Origin: Symsagittifera roscoffensis | Taxonomy: Eukaryota; Xenacoelomorpha; Acoela; Convolutidae | Reading direction: 5' to 3' | NCBI RefSeq assembly: GCF_963678635.1 | Contig: NC_087065.1 | Span: forward strand, 30,568,252 to 30,632,251 | DNA: 64,000 nucleotides | Shown: in pieces, positions 47,841 to 60,257 of the stretch | Position numbering within the stretch: the first letter of the stretch is position 1 | Layout: each line of letters begins with the position of its first letter | Translations under genes and position numbers: made by a program | The notes under the pieces: generated by a model | The model's input: the letters and a program-made list of their open reading frames with translations, nothing else | The model's database searches: none | What the model was told of the DNA's origin: nothing

Positions 47841-50220
47841 GATGAGCTGAAAGGGCAAGTGAGTCTTGAATGTGGTTCGTGGGACGATCCCTCGAGAACT
47901 AGCTTAGTAACCATATCGGAGCTCATGAAGCCTTCATGGTGCCCACACCCAAACGCCGGTTTGATATGGGACATGACGGCCGACGTCGCACTAGAGTTGG
48001 ATAATGATGGGAGTCTACACGACTTAGCCGTGATACACCATCTATCGGCTCTGAAAATAAAAAAGCAGGATGACAGAAGACGCACGGGACCATTTGAAGG
48101 GAATTCTCCAAGCGATTGGATGAAGGAGGGCACTTGTATAGCTTCCAGCTGCGAAGGAAATGTGTGTGAGAACGGTCACTGCTTAAAAACGTTGAGTGAA
48201 CAACACCGCCAACTAGCCAAATTGTATGGAAGATTGAGTATTTCGGACAAAAGTGAGATGGAATTGACTGCGGATTGCCATGGAGTGGAGGAAGTGTACC
48301 TGATGACCGCCTTGAAATTTTACAGCATGGTCAACTTGATTGAGTCATTGAAACGCCTGAAGCGTGCTCATGAATGGTCACAATCTTCAGTAGGGAACTG
48401 TTCCCTGGAACAGAAAATTGGAGTTTGGCAAGTCGCTCTGGAAAACGAGATGAATCTGAAAGATAGTGAGGCATATCGTAGACCTGCAGGCTCGAAATAT
48501 CTTGTGGGTTCAAGCTCTGCAGCATATTGTATAAGTAAATATTCTCATACATGGTAGTATTGGATGCGAGGACACAGCTGGTGTTGGTAGATCACATCTT
48601 CTCAGTACAGAAATGCGTGAGATCGGCCAGTATGTCGGAAAATTTGAATGAATTGTTAACGAAGATCATTCGGCTGTGAGTAACGGCTGTGAGTGTAACG
48701 AAGATGAAGTGGGAAACTTTATGAAGTTGAGTGAGGGTAATGTGAGTGAATTCCAAAAAAAGAAGGCGAGTATGGCATTAACGACTGAATTCCCCACCTT
48801 AGATGAAAAGGGCGGAATGCATCAAATTAGGTGGAACTGTTGCTAGAAGCTTCAGGATACCGGACCTGGAGAAACATTTTGATGACCTATGGTGAGTATC
48901 TCTACCACTGCCTGGCGCAGACGTTATGTTAACTCAAACGCGGAAACACAATGTTCGAGTGGGACGTGTAGGAGTTGTTCTCTACGGGATTGCCTGACCA
49001 AACCCAACGTATATCGAACGTGGTAGTTAGTGCCATGACTTCGGTGAGGTGGTTGGAAGCCAACGCGGGGACGAGCAAACAGGAGGTGACCATGTCGACA
49101 CCTAAGCAATTGAGTAACGTGAAATTTAACAACAATCTGGATCTTTTCAGGACCACCTGCAAAGTTCTGAAAATACCTAAAGCGATCGAAAGGATATGGG
49201 CAAGACAAAAATTGACGCCTTGGTTGCGTGCTGTGATGACAGCATGGGTATTTTTTAAGCCTCATATGTCCCAAAATATGGAAGCCCATCAGTCCTTCCA
49301 ATTAAATATAGTACCGGGAGTCTATAAGGAAGCATTCCTAATGCATAGGAACGCCGTGACGACAGCTGTGAAACGAGTAGCTGGGATGTCCTGTACCACG
49401 GAGAGCAAGAATAAAGAGGTCTTGCAAGCTGACCTGGAACAAAATGTGAGCCTGTGCTTGCACAATAGCTTCTGCAGGATTCGAGAGCAGAAGGTAAACG
49501 TGAATTTAGCGCCCTGTTGCAAACAGAGACTGCAAAAACAATAAATTTGGTGCACGGCCCGCAATTCTTTTGAAAAGCTGCAGAAAGTCCTGGAAGACAG
49601 CGAGATTGATGAACTAGAACAAGAAGCAATTGAGTGAGAGTTGAAGACGAGACACGAAGTAGAATGGAAGGCAGCGAAAATTTAATTGTTGTAGTGTGTG
49701 GAAACTTGAACTAATCAACCCAGATTGATTATTGAAAGTTTTAAGCTTTTTGTTTTGTTGACGTTTGGTCAAACCAGATTTCGTTTTTGTCAGAAAAGGT
49801 TGTTATAATTTGTCAATTGAATTGAAAACTTTGGTTGCTGTTTTTTATTGACATAGGCCTTAGGTGAGTATATTTACCTTATTGAACCTGACAGGAGTTT
49901 TCACTTCATTTCTTCACTTTATGGCGACCTGGCAGGGTTTGGGCATGCTCGCTCGAAGAGGGTGAGTCCATCATTACCTTTCCTAGCCACAGAGCTTCTC
50001 GATTTAAATATTGAGGACAACAGCATAATGAACAATTTTACTTTGTGAATGACATCAAATTAATTTTAATGGGTGTGTGGCCGTGCCACGTACCAAATCT
50101 TTTTTGATCAGCAAGAGCGAGAACGGTGAAATGACGTTTATCTGGGACACTCCTCATAGTGCAAATTTTGTGAAAATGTTAGAAGACAAGGAAATGAAGT
50201 TCGATACCAATTATGACACG
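47085..50220 (+). repeat. 3.1-kb unit, type a, copy 1
   Basis: The unit runs from CTTCCACATATC to TATGACACG and is 3,136 bp long. It holds the polymerase C-terminal fragment, the ORF3 half and the 3' UTR. Type a carries GATAACAAGAGACGGTAG near 47231 and the variant GACACAAAGTGT next to NSSYGYHLMDR. Confidence 0.9.
47841..49637 (+). pseudogene. ORF3 C-terminal half, right arm copy 1
   Basis: Two open pieces, 47859-48557 (232 codons) and 48975-49544 (189 codons), with a linking stretch that also aligns with element A (VLVDHIFSVQKCVR near 48590, LLLEASGYRTWRNIL near 48840). The Cys-rich CIASSCEGNVCENGHC suggests a metal- or disulphide-stabilised piece. The 189-codon frame ends in TAA at 49542, but the same frame continues 31 more codons (ARNSFEKLQKVLEDSEIDEL) to TGA 49635, matching the acidic tail of element A, so the TAA is a nonsense change shared by all B copies checked. 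No known family. Confidence 0.65.
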
Positions 50221-50921
50221 CTTCCACATATCAGGAAATCATAAAAAAATGACTGCAAAATAGTGTTTGAATCTATGGGATGCTCTTACCACTTCTGTCC
50301 CAGCCATGAAACTTGTCCCTCACTGAGCTATGAGGATATTGAGCGAGTAAACAAGAGGCTATGGATGGCTATGAGCTTCATAGGAACGAAAAAAATTCAT
50401 AATCATATTCTATCCAATTTTACCTAGAAAAGACCTCTCTCTACTGAATCTTTATTGGAAAAAAATCAAAGATGGATCCCTTTATAGCTATATTCAGTGT
50501 GACTTAGTTGTTCCAGATGAATTAAAAGCAAATTTTTTTACTTTTCCTACAATTTTCAAAAACAACAAATGATATCGGCGTATATACGCAAAACCATGCC
50601 ATTTTAAAATATATTCTCAAGCATCCCCAGCGAAAACCATGATCTAGTTTCAACCTAGAAAATGGTTTTATCACTACTCCTCTCTTCATTTTCTATATAG
50701 AACTCGGTTTACAGTGTACAAAAATTTACCGCTTTGTACAGTATTCACCTTGAAAAGGCTTCAACAAGTTTGTTCAGTCAGTTATTGATGCTAGAAGTGA
50801 AGGAGATGAGTACACTTTCTCCTGAGTTGTTGTAGAGAACACGAAACTTTTACGTAATTCATCGTACGGTTACCATCTTATGGATAGATTGAGACATACA
50901 ATCATGAAGCGTTTAAATGAT
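50221..50921 (+). pseudogene. DNA polymerase B C-terminal fragment, type b copy 1
   Basis: Same polymerase blocks as 47085-47840 from the Cys/His segment to NSSYGYHLMDR, with an internal deletion of about 90 bp after LWM. The frame then reads RLRHTIMKRLNDELKG into ORF3. Confidence 0.65.
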
Positions 50922-51524
50922 GAGCTGAAAGGGCAAGTGAGTCTTGAATGTGGTTCGTGGGACGATCCCTCGAGAACTAGCTTAGTAACCATGTCGGAGC
51001 TCATGAAGCCTTCATGGTGCCCACACCCAAACGCCGGTTTGATATGGGACATGACGGCCGACGTCGCACTAGAGTTGGATAATGATGGGAGTCTACACGA
51101 CTTAGCCGTGATACACCATCTATTGGCTCTGAAAATAAAAAAGCAGGATGACAGAAGATGCACGGGACCATTTGAAGGGAGTTCTCCAAGCGATTGGATG
51201 AAGGAGGGCACTTGCATAGCTTCCAGCTGCGAAGGAAATGTGTGTGAGAGCGGTCACTGCTTAAAAACGTTGAGTGAACAACACCGCCAACTAGCCAAAT
51301 TGTATGGAAGATTGAGTATGTCGGACAAAAGTGAGATGGAATTGACTGCGGATTGCCATGGAGTGGAGGAAGTGTACCTGATGACCGCCTTGAAATTTTA
51401 CAGCATGGTCAACTTGATTGAGTCATTGAAACGCCTGAAGCGTGCTCATGAATGGTCACAATCTTTAGTAGGGAACTGTTCCCTGGAACAGAAAATTGGA
51501 GTTTGGCAAGTCGCTCTAGAAAAC
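50922..51524 (+). pseudogene. ORF3 fragment, copy 2, truncated
   Basis: The open frame 50880-51548 begins at the MDR of the polymerase fragment and reads through ORF3 (VSLECGSWDDPS to VALEN). It then enters BEL-derived sequence at the duplication junction (DSLLKSL) and stops. Confidence 0.65.
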
Positions 51525-52287
51525 GATTCGCTATTGAAGAGTCTCTAGAATTCTTGAAAGCACTAGGAAAGTTGATGGTTTCCGTTACTCAGTCGTAATG
51601 TTTTGGGCCGATGTTAGAATGAAATTGCCAAAAATTGGTTTTTCCGCGCTTGATCATTGGCGAAGCGTTTAAGTAAAGACCAGTCTCTGCGCTTCCATTA
51701 TCAGAAAACAAAATCTGATCGCCTCGAAAAGTTTACGTCATTCAAGTTAAAACGCATGACCTAACAATGCGCTGTAACGGTGACTGGTACTTGCACTTAC
51801 CCCACCACCCAATCATCAAACCGAACAAACCCGGAGAGCTCCGAAGAGAGTTAAACAGAGCTTGGATTCTTGCTCATTGAATTGCTTCTTGTTGATCCAG
51901 TTTTCTTGCAAAGCTTGCTGTATGTCCTTCTCCGTTTCATTCAGTATAGATATGCTATGTCTGTTGACCTCGAGTTAATGTTTCTCCAATTCGGAGTTCC
52001 CCCTAAAGAACAATCAACTTTGCGAAGTGATGATATATCAAAACACTTGTCAAATATTTGGAGCGCGTGACTCACCAGCGTGCGCTAACATTGAACTACA
52101 GCAGACAGCTATGGATAATGACTCCGATTACTCAGAGGTTGCAGCATCTGTCTGCGAAAAAAATCTCCATGGATGACTACTTAGACTCCATGGCGAAAGC
52201 TGAGCAAGCTGTTAAACTAAGTAAAAAATTAGTTGAGATTATGTCATCACAGTTTTTGAGATTTCAGAAAACCAGCTGATTGATTTG
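51525..52287 (+). pseudogene. BEL/Pao RT fragment, right arm copy 2
   Basis: Near-identical to 45323-46085, with the same frameshifts, so it duplicated after the decay. Confidence 0.75.
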
Positions 52288-54042
52288 AAACAAAATGTGG
52301 AGAGGTGATTTTTGGGTTTAACAGTGGAAGAAATGATCTGAACTTGATCAAGGGCTATCTGATTCCCTACTTTATCAATGATGAAGAGCTGAGCCATTGG
52401 TTTATCAAAAAAGCTAACAATTTCCTATTCTTCAAGCTTGGATTTGGATACATACAGTTTGTCGATATCATGAATATTTTGAGTGGTGCGAAAATCTTTA
52501 GACGATTTTCCTAAGACCTATATAGCAAGTTAGACAAAGGATTTTTTTTACCTTATGAGTAGTTTGACACTGCGGGCAAGCTCAGGAATCAAGAAATACC
52601 TGCATGCGAAGCTTTTTCAATAAATTGAGAAACACTAATCCTCTCGATAAATACCTAAAAGATTATCACATTTTATGATCAAGCAGACTTGATGAGCAAC
52701 AAGCACTGAAAAAACTTCAAATAAAGACATTATCAGCATCTAAATAGGAGAATTACAATTATTTACAGGAGGTTTGGCAGGAAAAAGTAACTAAATTAAG
52801 TAAAAAATTTTTGCAGTGTTACAACAACAAAGAAATTGTTCCAATCCATGAAGCGGTGCAAAAATTGGTTCAGTGTTTCGATCAGAAAGAAATTGATGTC
52901 AAAACTTGGTTGTATTCTTTCAAATCTGGCAAACCTTTGCTTGCTCAAACCAACCAATTCTACCAATTCGACAAAAGTGATAGATATTTTTGCGAGAAAA
53001 ATAGGGAGGATAAGACGGGAGGACCATCAATTGTGGTTACGCGAAAAGGAAACCTTTATTATCAGGGATTTATAAAAAAAAATCTGCAAATAAACTGTTG
53101 GGTTGATCCGATTCAGTTTTACTTCTATGCAATGTGTCAATATATGCCAACAGAGTTGTGCGCAAGATAGGAAACTGAAGATTCTTATCTGCAACAATTC
53201 AGGGCTAGACATAACCGATCTCGCAAATTTGAGAACATGGTCATGTCTTTTTACCAAGAAACAAGATCAGAATGCAGAATTAAGAGCTTCCACATATCAG
53301 GAAATCATAAAAAAATGACTGCAAAATAGTGTTTGAATCTATGGGATGCTCTTACCACTTCTGTCCCAGCCAGGAAACGTGTCCCTCACTGAGCTATGAG
53401 GATATTGAGCGAGTAAACAAGAGGCTATGGATGGATAACAAGAGACGGTAGCGTATTCGCGAAAACGAATACAAAATCGAAAAGATGTGGGAATGTGAAA
53501 AGTAGCAAAACTTCATTGGAACGAAAAAATTCATAATCATAATCTATCCAATTTTACTTACAAAAGACCTCTCTCTACTGAATTTTTATTGGAAAAAAAT
53601 CAAAGATGGATCCCTTTATAGCTATATTCAGTGTGACTTAGTTGTTCCAGATGAACTGAAAGCAAATTTTTCTACTTTTCCTACAATTTTCAAAAACAAC
53701 AAATGATATCGGCGTATTTACGCAAAACCATGCCATTTTAAAAAAAATTCTCAAGCATCCCCAACGAAAACTATGATCTGGTTTCAAACTAGAAAATGGT
53801 TTTATCAATACTCGTCTCTTCACTTTCTATATAGTACTCGGTTTACAGTGTAGAAAAATTTACCGCTTTGTACAGTATTCACCTTGAAAAGGCTTCAACA
53901 AGTTTGTTCAGTCAGTTATTGATGCTAGAAGGGAAGAAGATGAGTACACTTTCTCCTGAGTTGTTGTAGAGAACACGAAGCTTGTACGTAATTCATCCTA
54001 CGGTTACCATCTTATGGATAGATTGACACAAAGTGTTTAAAT
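52288..54042 (+). pseudogene. Polinton-type polymerase B fragment, right arm copy 2
   Basis: Near-identical to 46086-47840, including GFNSGRNDLNLIK, GGPSIVV and NSSYGYHLMDR. Single differences occur (for example Val to Ile in NNKEIVPIHE near 52830). Confidence 0.75.
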
Positions 54043-56422
54043 GATGAGCTGAAAGGGCAAGTGAGTCTTGAATATGGTTCGTGGGACGATCCCTCGAGAA
54101 CTAGCTTAGTAACCATATCGGAGCTCATGAAGCCTTCATGGTGCCCACACCCAAACGCCGGTTTGATATGGGACATGACGGCCGACGTCGCACTAGAGTT
54201 GGATAATGATGGGAGTCTACACGACTTAGCCGTGATACACCATCTATCGGCTCTGAAAATAAAAAAGCAGGATGACAGAAGACGCACGGGACCATTTGAA
54301 GGGAATTCTCCAAGCGATTGGATGAAGGAGGGCACTTGCATAGCTTCCAGCTGCGAAGGAAATGTGTGTGAGAACGGTCACTGCTTAAAAACGTTGAGTG
54401 AACAACACCGCCAACTAGCCAAATTGTATGGAAGATTGAGTATTTCGGACAAAAGTGAGATGGAATTGACTGCGGATTGCCATGGAGTGGAGGAAGTGTA
54501 CCTGATGACCGCCTTGAAATTTTACAGCATGGTCAACTTGATTGAGTCATTGAAACGCCTGAAGCGTGCTCATGAATGGTCACAATCTTTAGTAGGGAAC
54601 TGTTCCCTGGAACAGAAAATTGGAGTTTGGCAAGTCGCTCTGGAAAACGAGATGAATCTGAAAGATAGTGAGGCATATCGTAGACCTGCAGGCTCGAAAT
54701 ATCTTGTGGGTTCAAGCTCTGCAGCATATTGTATAAGTAAATATTCTCATACATGGTAGTATTGGATGCGAGGACACAGCTGGTGTTGGTAGATCACATC
54801 TTCTCAGTACAGAAATGCGTGAGATCGGCCAGTATGTCGGAAAATTTGAATGAATTGTTAACGAAGATCATTCGGCTGTGAGTAACGGCTGTGAGTGTAA
54901 CGAAGATGAAGTGGGAAACTTTATGAAGTTGAGTGAGGGTAATGTGAGTGAATTCCAAAAAAAGAAGGCGAGTATGGCATTACCGACTGAATTCCCCACC
55001 TTAGATGAAAAGGGCGGAATGCATCAAATTAGGTGGAACTGTTGCTAGAAGCTTCAGGATACCGGACCTGGAGAAACATTTTGATGACCTATGGTGAGTA
55101 TCTCTACCACTGCCTGGCGCAGACGTTATGTTAACTCAAACGCGGAAACACAATGTTCGAGTGGGACGTGTAGGAGTTGTTCTCTACGGGATTGCCTGAC
55201 CAAACCCAACGTATATCGAACGTGGTAGTTAGTGCCATGACTTCGGTGAGGTGGTTGGAAGCCAACGCGGGGACGAGCAAACAGGAGGTGACCATGTCGA
55301 CACCTAAGCAATTGAGTAACGTGAAATTTAACAACAATCTGGATCTTTTCAGGACCACCTGCAAAGTTCTGAAAATACCTAAAGCGATCGAAAGGATATG
55401 GGCAAGACAAAAATTGACGCCTTGGTTGCGTGCTGTGATGACAGCATGGGTATTTTTTAAGCCTCATATGTCCCAAAATATGGAAGCCCATCAGTCCTTC
55501 CAATTAAATATAGTACCGGGAGTCTATAAGGAAGCATTCCTAATGCATAGGAACGCCGTGACGACAGCTGTGAAACGAGTAGCTGGGATGTCCTGTACCA
55601 CGGAGAGCAAGAATAAAGAGGTCTTGCAAGCTGACCTGGAACAAAATGTGAGCCTGTGCTTGCACAATAGCTTCTGCAGGATTCGAGAGCAGAAGGTAAA
55701 CGTGAATTTAGCGCCCTGTTGCAAACAGAGACTGCAAGAACAATAAATTTGGTGCACGGCCCGCAATTCTTTTGACAAGCTGCAGAAAGTCCTGGAAGAC
55801 AGCGAGATTGATGAACTAGAACAAGAAGCAATTGAGTGAGAGTTGAAGACGAGACACGAAGTAGAATGGAAGGCAGCGAAAATTTAATTGTTGTAGTGTG
55901 TGGAAACTTGAACTAATCAACCCAGATTGATTATTGAAAGTTTTAAGCTTTTTGTTTTGTTGACGTTTGGTCAAACCAGATTTCGTTTTTGTCAGAAAAG
56001 GTTGTTATAATTTGTCAATTGAATTGAAAACTTTGGTTGCTGTTTTTTATTGACATAGGCCTTAGGTGAGTATATTTACCTAATTGAACCTGACAGGAGT
56101 TTTCACTTCATTTCTTCACTTTATGGCGACCTGGCAGGGTTTGGGCATGCTCGCTCGAAGAGGGTGAGTCCATCATTACCTTTCCTAGCCACAGAGCTTC
56201 TCGATTTAAATATTGAGGACAACAGCATAATGAACAATTTTACTTTGTGAATGACATCAAATTAATTTTAATGGGTGTGTGGCCGTGCCACGTACCAAAT
56301 CTTTTTTGATCAGCAAGAGCGAGAACGGTGAAATGACGTTTATCTGGGACACTCCTCATAGTGCAAATTTTGTGAAAATGTTAGAAGACAAGGAAATGAA
56401 GTTCGATACCAATTATGACACG
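53287..56422 (+). repeat. 3.1-kb unit, type a, copy 2
   Basis: 3,136 bp, same ends and same type-a markers as 47085-50220. Confidence 0.9.
54043..55839 (+). pseudogene. ORF3 C-terminal half, copy 3
   Basis: Frames 54061-54759 and 55177-55746 as in copy 1, differing by a few codons (CGS to YGS near the start). The premature TAA at 55744 and the continued acidic tail to TGA 55837 are both present. Confidence 0.65.
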
Positions 56423-57124
56423 CTTCCACATATCAGGAAATCATAAAAAAAATGACTGCAAAATAGTGTTTGAATCTATGGGATGCTCTTACCACTTCTG
56501 TCCCAGCCATGAAACTTGTCCCTCACTGAGCTATGAGGATATTGAGCGAGTAAACAAGAGGCTATGGATGGCTATGAGCTTCATAGGAACGAAAAAAATT
56601 CATAATCATATTCTATCCAATTTTACCTAGAAAAGACCTCTCTCTACTGAATCTTTATTGGAAAAAAATCAAAGATGGATCCCTTTATAGCTATATTCAG
56701 TGTGACTTAGTTGTTCCAGATGAATTAAAAGCAAATTTTTTTACTTTTCCTACAATTTTCAAAAACAACAAATGATATCGGCGTATATACGCAAAACCAT
56801 GCCATTTTAAAATATATTCTCAAGCATCCCCAGCGAAAACCATGATCTAGTTTCAACCTAGAAAATGGTTTTATCACTACTCCTCTCTTCATTTTCTATA
56901 TAGAACTCGGTTTACAGTGTACAAAAATTTACCGCTTTGTACAGTATTCACCTTGAAAAGGCTTCAACAAGTTTGTTCAGTCAGTTATTGATGCTAGAAG
57001 TGAAGGAGATGAGTACACTTTCTCCTGAGTTGTTGTAGAGAACACGAAACTTTTACGTAATTCATCGTACGGTTACCATCTTATGGATAGATTGAGACAT
57101 ACAATCATGAAGTGTTTAAATGAT
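56423..57124 (+). pseudogene. DNA polymerase B C-terminal fragment, type b copy 2
   Basis: As 50221-50921. The frame 56415-56630 shows the Cys/His block SMGCSYHFCPSHETCPSLSY and the type-b junction LWMAMSFIGTKK. Confidence 0.65.
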
Positions 57125-58918
57125 GAGCTGAAAGGGCAAGTGAGTCTTGAATGTGGTTCGTGGGACGATCCCTCGAGAACTAGCTTAGTAACCATGTCGG
57201 AGCTCATGAAGCCTTCATGGTGCCCACACCCAAACGCCGGTTTGATATGGGACATGACGGCCGACGTCGCACTAGAGTTGGATAATGATGGGAGTCTACA
57301 CGACTTAGCCGTGATACACCATCTATTGGCTCTGAAAATAAAAAAGCAGGATGACAGAAGATGCACGGGACCATTTGAAGGGAGTTCTCCAAGCGATTGG
57401 ATGAAGGAGGGCACTTGCATAGCTTCCAGCTGCGAAGGAAATGTGTGTGAGAGCGGTCACTGCTTAAAAACGTTGAGTGAACAACACCGCCAACTAGCCA
57501 AATTGTATGGAAGATTGAGTATGTCGGACAAAAGTGAGATGGAATTGACTGCGGATTGCCATGGAGTGGAGGAAGTGTACCTGATGACCGCCTTGAAATT
57601 TTACAGCATGGTCAACTTGATTGAGTCATTGAAACGCCTGAAGCGTGCTCATGAATGGTCACAATCTTTAGTAGGGAACTGTTCCCTGGAACAGAAAATT
57701 GGAGTTTGGCAAGTCGCTCTAGAAAACGAGATGAATCTGAAAGATAGTGATGCATATCGTAGACCTGCAGGCTCGAAATATCTTGTGGGTTCAAGCTCTG
57801 CAGCATATTGTAACAGTAAATATTCTCATACATGGTAGTATTGGATGCGAGGACACAGCTGGTGTTGGTAGATCACATCTTCTCAGTACGGAAATGCGTG
57901 AGATTGGCCAGTATGTCGGAAAGTTTGAATGAATTGTTAACGAAGATCATTCGGCTGTGAGTAACGGCTGTGAGTGTAACGAAGATGCAGTGGGAAACTT
58001 TATGAAGTTGAGTGAGGGTAATGTGAGTGAATTCCAAGAAAAGAAGGCGAGTATGGCATTACCGACTGAATTCCCCACCTTAGATGAAAAGGTTGGAATG
58101 CATCAAATTAGGTGGAACTGTTGCTAGAAGCTTCAGGATACCGGACCTGGAGAAACATTTTGATGACCCATGGTGAGTATCTCTACCACTGCCTGGCGCA
58201 GACGTTATGTTAACCCAAACGCGGAAACTTAATGTTCGAGTGGGACGTGTAGGAGTTGTTCTCTACGGGATTGCCTGACCAAACCCAACGTATATCGAAC
58301 GTGGTAGTTAGTGCCATGACTGCGGTGAGGTGGTTGAAAGCCAACGCGGGGACGAGCAAACAGGAGGTGACCATGCCGACACCTAAACAATTGAGTAACG
58401 TGAAATTTAACAACAATCTGGATCTTTTCAGGACCACCTGCAAAGTTCTGAAAATACCTACAGCGATCGAAAGGATATGGGCAAGACAAAAATTGACGCC
58501 TTGTTTCCGTGCTGTGATGACAGCATGGGTATTTTTTAAGCCTCATATGTCCCAAAATATGGAAGCCCATCAGTCCTTCCAATTAGATATAGTACCGGGA
58601 GTCTATAAGGAAGCATTCCGAATGCATAGGAACGCCGTGACGACCGCTCTGAAACGAGTAGCTGGGATGTCCTGTACCACGGAGAGCAAGAATAAAGAGG
58701 TCCTGCAAGCTGACCTGGAACAAAATGTGAGCCTGTGCTTGCACAATAGCTTCTGCAGGATTCGAGAGCAGAAGGTAAACGTGAATTTAGCGCCCTGTTG
58801 CAAACAGAGACTGCAAGAACAATAAATTTGGTGCACGGCCCGCAATTCTTTTGACAAGCTGCAGAAAGTCCTGGAAGACAGCGAGATTGATGAACTAGAA
58901 CAAGAAGCAATTGAGTGA
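57125..58918 (+). pseudogene. ORF3 C-terminal half, copy 4
   Basis: The open frame 57083-57838 (251 codons) starts at the polymerase MDR and runs through to KYSHTW; frame 58256-58825 follows. It differs from type-a copies at several codons (WLKANAG, PTAIER, CFRAV, TALKR). Premature TAA at 58823, tail to TGA 58916. Confidence 0.65.
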
Positions 58919-59501
58919 GAGTTGAAGACGAGACACGAAGTAGAATGGAAGGCAGCGAAAAGTTAATTGTTGTAGTGTGTGGAAACTTGAACTAATCAAC
59001 CAAGATTGATTATTGAAAGTTTTAAGCTTTTTGTTTTGTTGACGTTTGGTCAAACCAGATTTCGTTTTTGTCAGAAAAGGTTGTTATAATTTGTCAATTG
59101 AATTGAAAACTTTGGTTGCTGTTTTTTATTGACATAGGCCCTAGGTGAGTATATTTACCTAATTGAACCTGACAGGAGTTTTCACTTCATTTCTCCACTT
59201 TATGGCGACCTGGCAGGGTTTGGGCATGCTCGCTCGAAGAGGGTGAGTACATCATTACCTTTCCTAGCCACAGAGCTTCTCGATTTAAATATTGAGGACA
59301 ACAGCATAATGAACAAATTTACTTTGTGAATGACATAAAATTAATTTTAATGGGTGTGTGGCCGTGCCACGTACCAAATCTTTTTTGATCAGCAAGAGCG
59401 AGAACGGCGAAATGACGTTTATCTGGGACACTCCTCATAGTGCAAATTTTGTGAAAATGTTAGAAGACAAGGAAATGAAGTTCGATACCAATTATGACAC
59501 G

Positions 59502-60257
59502 CTTCCACATATCAGGAAATCATAAAAAAATGACTGCAAAATAGTGTTTGAATCTATGGGATGCTCTTACCACTTCTGTCCCAGCCAGGAAACTTGTCCC
59601 TCACTGAGCTATGAGGATATTGAGCGAGTAAACAAGAGGCTATGGATGGAGAACAAGAGACGGTAGCGTATTCGCGAAAACGAATACAAAATCGAAAAGA
59701 TGTGGGAATGTGAAAAGTAGCAAAACTTCATTGGAACGAAAAAATTCATAATCATAATCTATCCAATTTTACTTACAAAAGACCTCTCTCTACTGAATCT
59801 TTATTGGAAAAAAATCAAAGACGGATCCCTTTATAGCTATATTCAGTGTGACTTAGTTGTTCCAGATGAACTGAAAGCAAATTTTTCTACTTTTCCTACA
59901 ATTTTCAAAAACAACAAATGATATCGGCGTATTTACGCAAAACCATGCCATTTTAAAAAATATTCTCAAGCATCCCCAACGAAAACTATGATCTGGTTTC
60001 AAACTAGAAAATGGTTTTATTAATACTCGTCTCTTCAATTTCTATAAAGTACTCGGTTTACAGTGTACAAAAAGTTACCGCTTTGTACAGTATTCACCTT
60101 GAAAAGGCTTCAACAAGTTTGTTCAGTCAGTTATTGATGCTAGAAGGGAAGAAGATGAGTACACTTTCTCCTGAGTTGTTGTAGAGAATACGAAGCTTTT
60201 ACGTAATTCATCCTACGGTTACCATCTTATGGATAGATTGACACAAAGTGTTTAAAT
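59502..60257 (+). pseudogene. DNA polymerase B C-terminal fragment, type a copy 3
   Basis: Same blocks as 47085-47840, ending at NSSYGYHLMDR near 60205. Confidence 0.65.

Larger units (their letters stand above)
45323..51524 (+). repeat. 6.2-kb tandem duplication, first copy
   Basis: Bases 45323-51524 and 51525-57727 are near-identical (offset 6202, one or two indels). Each holds a leader (BEL RT plus N-terminal polymerase fragment, about 1.76 kb), one type-a 3.1-kb unit and part of a type-b unit. The junction at 51524 joins the middle of ORF3 (after LEND) to the start of the BEL fragment. Confidence 0.9.
50221..51524 (+). repeat. 3.1-kb unit, type b, copy 1, truncated
   Basis: Type b lacks the segment after the polymerase Cys/His block (the ERVNKRLWMAMSFIG junction near 50365) and keeps GAGACATACAATCATGAAG after MDR. 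This copy is cut at 1,304 bp by the 6.2-kb duplication junction. Confidence 0.85.
51525..57727 (+). repeat. 6.2-kb tandem duplication, second copy
   Basis: Second copy of the 45323-51524 segment. At its end the sequence passes intact through ORF3 (LENEMNLKD), showing the parental order that the first junction broke. Confidence 0.9.
56423..59501 (+). repeat. 3.1-kb unit, type b, copy 2, complete
   Basis: 3,079 bp. The only complete type-b unit in the window. It follows type a directly and is followed by type a. Confidence 0.9.
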
